From assembly GCA_004151065.3 (NCBI GenBank), contig NWUY0300008219.1, positions 7,708-17,712 of the forward strand: DNA of 10,005 nucleotides. Reading direction: 5' to 3'. Positions 7,783 to 10,005 of this stretch are shown one piece after another (positions within the stretch are counted from its first letter, which is position 1; each line of letters begins with the position of its first letter). Source of the DNA: Larix sibirica. Taxonomy: Eukaryota > Streptophyta > Pinopsida > Pinales > Pinaceae. The position numbers and the translations under genes are program-made. Below the pieces are notes generated by a model. That model did no database searches, was not told the DNA's origin, and saw only the letters and a program-made list of their open reading frames with translations.

Positions 7783-8287
7783 GCATTTATAGTTGTTGCA
7801 ACTACATCCTATCCTACCCCTATGTTTGCATACAATCAGGTTTTGCAACCAACTACTCCATCATCTAGCCCAGAAGACAAACCCTCTCCATTGCATGATA
7901 TGTTCACGGTGAGATTGATTAGTTTATGAAAATATTGTGAAGCACTAACGAAAACTTATTTTAGACATATAATTTTTTCAATTAACTGATTGTTGTAAAT
8001 GTGGCAAGGCGACATTCTTGAGAGGCTTGCAACAAGGAGGAGGGAAACTGCCTCATGGATTATAGTCACATGTCTATGGTGAGTTATTTGAATTCTAATT
8101 TTATTTATAACTGTGTTAATTGATACAATTGCAAGAAAATGTTTATATCTTATTATTTTCGTTTCAGATCTCAGAGAGACGCACTACTCCAAGATGCATG
8201 AGAGCCAGAGCTTCCTCTAACTCGAAGAAGAGGAATGTCAATTTTGGAGATGCGGCTAGGAGTGTTGAGGGTGTCCAGGGTGATTGA
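7743..8287 (+). pseudogene. possible spliced gene or transposon remnant
   Basis: Three exon-like blocks are separated by plausible introns. Block 1 (to 7908) is open and Thr/Val/Pro-rich, ending LHDMFT before the donor GTGAG at 7909. Block 2 (about 8009-8078) has an AG acceptor at 8007-8008 and ends before GTGAGT; one frame reads GDILERLATRRRETASW. Block 3 (8168-8287) follows the good acceptor TTTCGTTTCAG and reads ISERRTTPRCMRARASSNSK, ending at TGA 8285-8287. Joined at these sites the frames do not agree, so either the splice sites are wrong or the copy is decayed. I recognise no protein family. Confidence 0.25.
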
Positions 8288-8332
8288 GAGATCGTTCTAT
8301 GTATATCATCCATGATGTGGCATTTTTGGGAA

Positions 8333-8413
8333 CAAGTTGTCATATTTTGTATCTAGGGCACGAGTTGTCATATTTTATATAGGCCATGAGTCACCATTAT
8401 TTATACATTGGGA
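8333..8413. repeat. degenerate ~27-bp tandem repeat, three units
   Basis: Units 8333-8360, 8361-8386 and 8387-8413 share the pattern GAGTTGTCATATTTT followed by a short T/A stretch and GGGCA or GGCCA. Units 1 and 2 are closest; unit 3 (TGAGTCACCATTATTTATAC) is more diverged. Weaker partial units may lie at 8311-8331 and after 8413. It lies just beyond the end of the possible gene remnant. Confidence 0.65.
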
Positions 8414-9220
8414 ATCGTGTTCCATTTTTTCCAAAATATGTATATGTTTGGACAAGTTTTGCATATGACTACATGGATTTTCACTTAGGTATATAACTAT
8501 GACCATGTCTTATTTTTGTATATGTATATGGTTGATATTATTCCTATGAACTTTCATTCTTAGGGTTGATCTAAAATATGTTTATTAAAACATCAGATAA
8601 ACAACTTAGAATAGTGGAATATATTTAACTTCTTAATTACCTTACTCACCTAGTAATTCAAGAGAATAGATACCAAAACTATGCTAACAAGTTTTAACCA
8701 TTTGGGGAAATATAATAATGCATAAACCGAATCCTAAATTACTCATCTACATCTATAAACACAACAATAGAACAACCTTTATATTATGCAATAACAATGT
8801 TAAAGAACTTAACAAATTCCCCTTAACTTTATGTAAATTAGCAAATAGTGGAAATTAGAAATCGTGACACACAAAGATGGCTGAAAACTAAATCTTCAAC
8901 AAAGGAAATTTTTCATTCATATATAGACAAATGAATTTCATGGGCATTGTATATCCTTCTCCCAAGGCTAGTACCCCTCTACCTCTCCAAAATCCTAGCT
9001 AGGGAAAACTAAGAAAAACCCTAGCTCATACCCAGGAGATCCAACATACACACATGACAAAATCATGTCATCTAAGGAAAGAAATATCCTCTTCTTATCC
9101 ATGTACAACTTAAGGTTTCATCTCAAAACCCTAATTACAAAGTCTCCAAGGATGAAACTCTAACCATAGACTCCAAGATGCTCCAACATAAACAAGAAAT
9201 TTCCCTAACAAAATGGATAT
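8414..9220. other. gene-free stretch
   Basis: AT-rich sequence with no gene I can support. From about 8935 it becomes richer in CCCTAG-type words (AAACCCTAGC and CCTAGCTAGGG), typical of plant repeats. The minus-strand open frame beginning near 9424 and reaching 9131 has no family features. Confidence 0.5.
8997..9026. repeat. inverted repeat, 8-bp arms, 14-base loop
   Basis: AGCTAGGG (8997-9004) and CCCTAGCT (9019-9026) are perfect inverse copies around an A-rich loop. No T-run or gene context suggests a terminator. It is probably part of a decayed repeat. Confidence 0.7.
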
Positions 9221-9420
9221 AAGAATTGAGTTTAGTGAGATCTTGCAAGAATGATTGGGTAGGTCCCATGTGGTCACACTACCAATGGCCTCATGGTAGA
9301 GGTATTTCCAATGTTGACCCCTTATTGCAAAATTGCAGCATTGTCTCTTACTAAGAAGAACCCTAATTTCTAAAATCGTCAAATAGGACGATATTTGAGC
9401 CATGGGACCATCTGAGAGAG
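9221..9420. repeat. ~200-bp diverged direct repeat, copy A
   Basis: It aligns with 9582-9778 at an offset of 361-360 bases. Shared blocks are GAGATC, CAAG, TGGGTAGGT, AATGTTGACC, CTTATT, TCTCTTACTAAG and GCCATGG. Over the first 61 aligned bases about three in four match by eye. The divergence makes this much older than the 153-bp repeat that borders it. No coding function is evident, although minus-strand frames in both copies share LP-(N/K)-H-(S/T)-C-(K/R)-IS by descent. Confidence 0.85.
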
Positions 9421-9581
9421 GCACCCCTAGAATTATTACGATGTCAGGATTCCAATGGAGTCAATGGTTTCTTGATCCGAGCCCTGTTCAACATTTTATG
9501 GCCAATTGCAACTTGCCTCCTAGAGGCTTTTGAGGACACATGGTGAATCCCTGCTCGGGGCATAGAATTCAAACTAAGTAG

Positions 9582-9778
9582 AAGAACCAAGTTCCATGAG
9601 ATCCTACAAGTGTGTTTGGGTAGGTTCCACGTTGGAATTCTACCCATGGTCTCACGGTCGATTTTTTTCTAATGTTGACCGCTTATTACAAAAAAGGCAT
9701 GGTCTCTTACTAAGCAAACCCCTAGTTTTTTAAATTGTCAAAAAGGACAAGATCCAAGCCATGGACTCACATGAGAGG
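9582..9778. repeat. ~200-bp diverged direct repeat, copy B
   Basis: This is the partner of 9221-9420. It ends in a purine run (GAGAGGAAAAAAT, to 9785) directly before the second copy of the 153-bp repeat. Such a run before an LTR-like segment resembles a polypurine tract, but no matching primer-binding site is seen and strand logic is not consistent, so I do not call an LTR element. Confidence 0.85.
9617..9646. repeat. nested imperfect hairpin in copy B
   Basis: TGGGTAG, G, TTCCA, loop CGT, TGGAA, TT, CTACCCA form a two-part stem of 12 pairs with a small internal bulge. Copy A keeps only a weaker version of the outer arms (TTGGGTAG with CTACCAA). Confidence 0.7.
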
Positions 9779-9785
9779 AAAAAAT

Positions 9786-9938
9786 AGCAAATATGATGAG
9801 CTTTGAACTTTAAAACTTTAAGTGCGGAAATACTGAATACTTGAATCAATGAACCATTCAATCACATGAAACATTCAACCATAACACAAGATGTACCCTG
9901 GGGAAAACCCTCAAAACAATGAGGATGAAAAACCCCAA
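9786..9938. repeat. 153-bp direct repeat, copy 2
   Basis: Near-identical to 7590-7742 (one mismatch, C at 9833). Here the heptamer CAAATAT occurs at 9788-9794 and again immediately after the repeat at 9939-9945, which could be a target-site duplication around a ~144-bp insertion (9795-9938). The heptamer is AT-rich and may be chance. No gene is present from 9939 to the end of the window. Confidence 0.93.
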
Positions 9939-10005
9939 CAAATATTCAGAGTATAATTATGATAGATAGCAGAGAATGTCTTTTACAAAAATAACAAATT
10001 GCTTT

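Noticed and set aside
9131-9647. Two minus-strand frames sharing LP-x-H-x-C-x-IS as related proteins
   Set aside because: The shared residues follow from the underlying ~200-bp DNA duplication; both frames lack other support.
7590-9938. A complete LTR retrotransposon with the 153-bp repeats as its LTRs
   Set aside because: No primer-binding site, no consistent polypurine tract, no gag or pol domains in the 2-kb interior, and no matching target duplication around the pair.

Overview
The window looks like nuclear DNA from a plant with a large, repeat-filled genome. It is AT-rich throughout and contains one compact GC-rich gene, a plant-type calmodulin-like protein (CML), a decayed Ty3/gypsy retrotransposon and several tandem or direct repeats. 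I see no operons, ribosome binding sites or prokaryotic genes. The gene-poor layout, with TE relics old enough to carry many stops, would fit a gymnosperm such as a conifer, but that is inference and the sequence does not prove it.

Layout. 1-691: AT-rich DNA that includes the likely 3' UTR and polyadenylation region of the CML gene. 692-1372 (minus): the only intact gene, an intronless CML of 226 residues with four EF-hands. 1373-1930: its 5' UTR and promoter, with a good TATA box, a CCAAT box, drought/cold/ABA-type core motifs, an (AAAT)n microsatellite and a 34-bp tandem duplication. 1931-4181: no recognisable gene. 4182-5211 (plus): a dead Ty3/gypsy relic in which the gag tail with its zinc knuckle, the protease and the protease-to-reverse-transcriptase linker can be read across frameshifts and stops. 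5212-6662: nothing recognisable. 6663-6770: three nearly identical 36-bp tandem units. 7590-7742 and 9786-9938: a 153-bp direct repeat with a single mismatch, the first copy ending at the window's only N. Between these copies lie a possible spliced gene or transposon remnant (7743-8287), a degenerate ~27-bp tandem repeat, and an older ~200-bp duplicated segment (9221-9420 and 9582-9778).

How it works together. Only the CML gene is likely to make a functional protein. It is a predicted calcium sensor, closest in my judgement to the CML25/26 type, and its promoter carries candidate DREB/CBF and ABA-response cores, so induction by stress is plausible but unproven. Everything else is best read as mobile-element debris and local duplications. 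I found no evidence of a new multigene system. The points most worth checking are the CML's unusual N-terminal Asp/Ile repeat, the promoter architecture, the near-identical 153-bp repeat beside the N, and the young 36-bp minisatellite.
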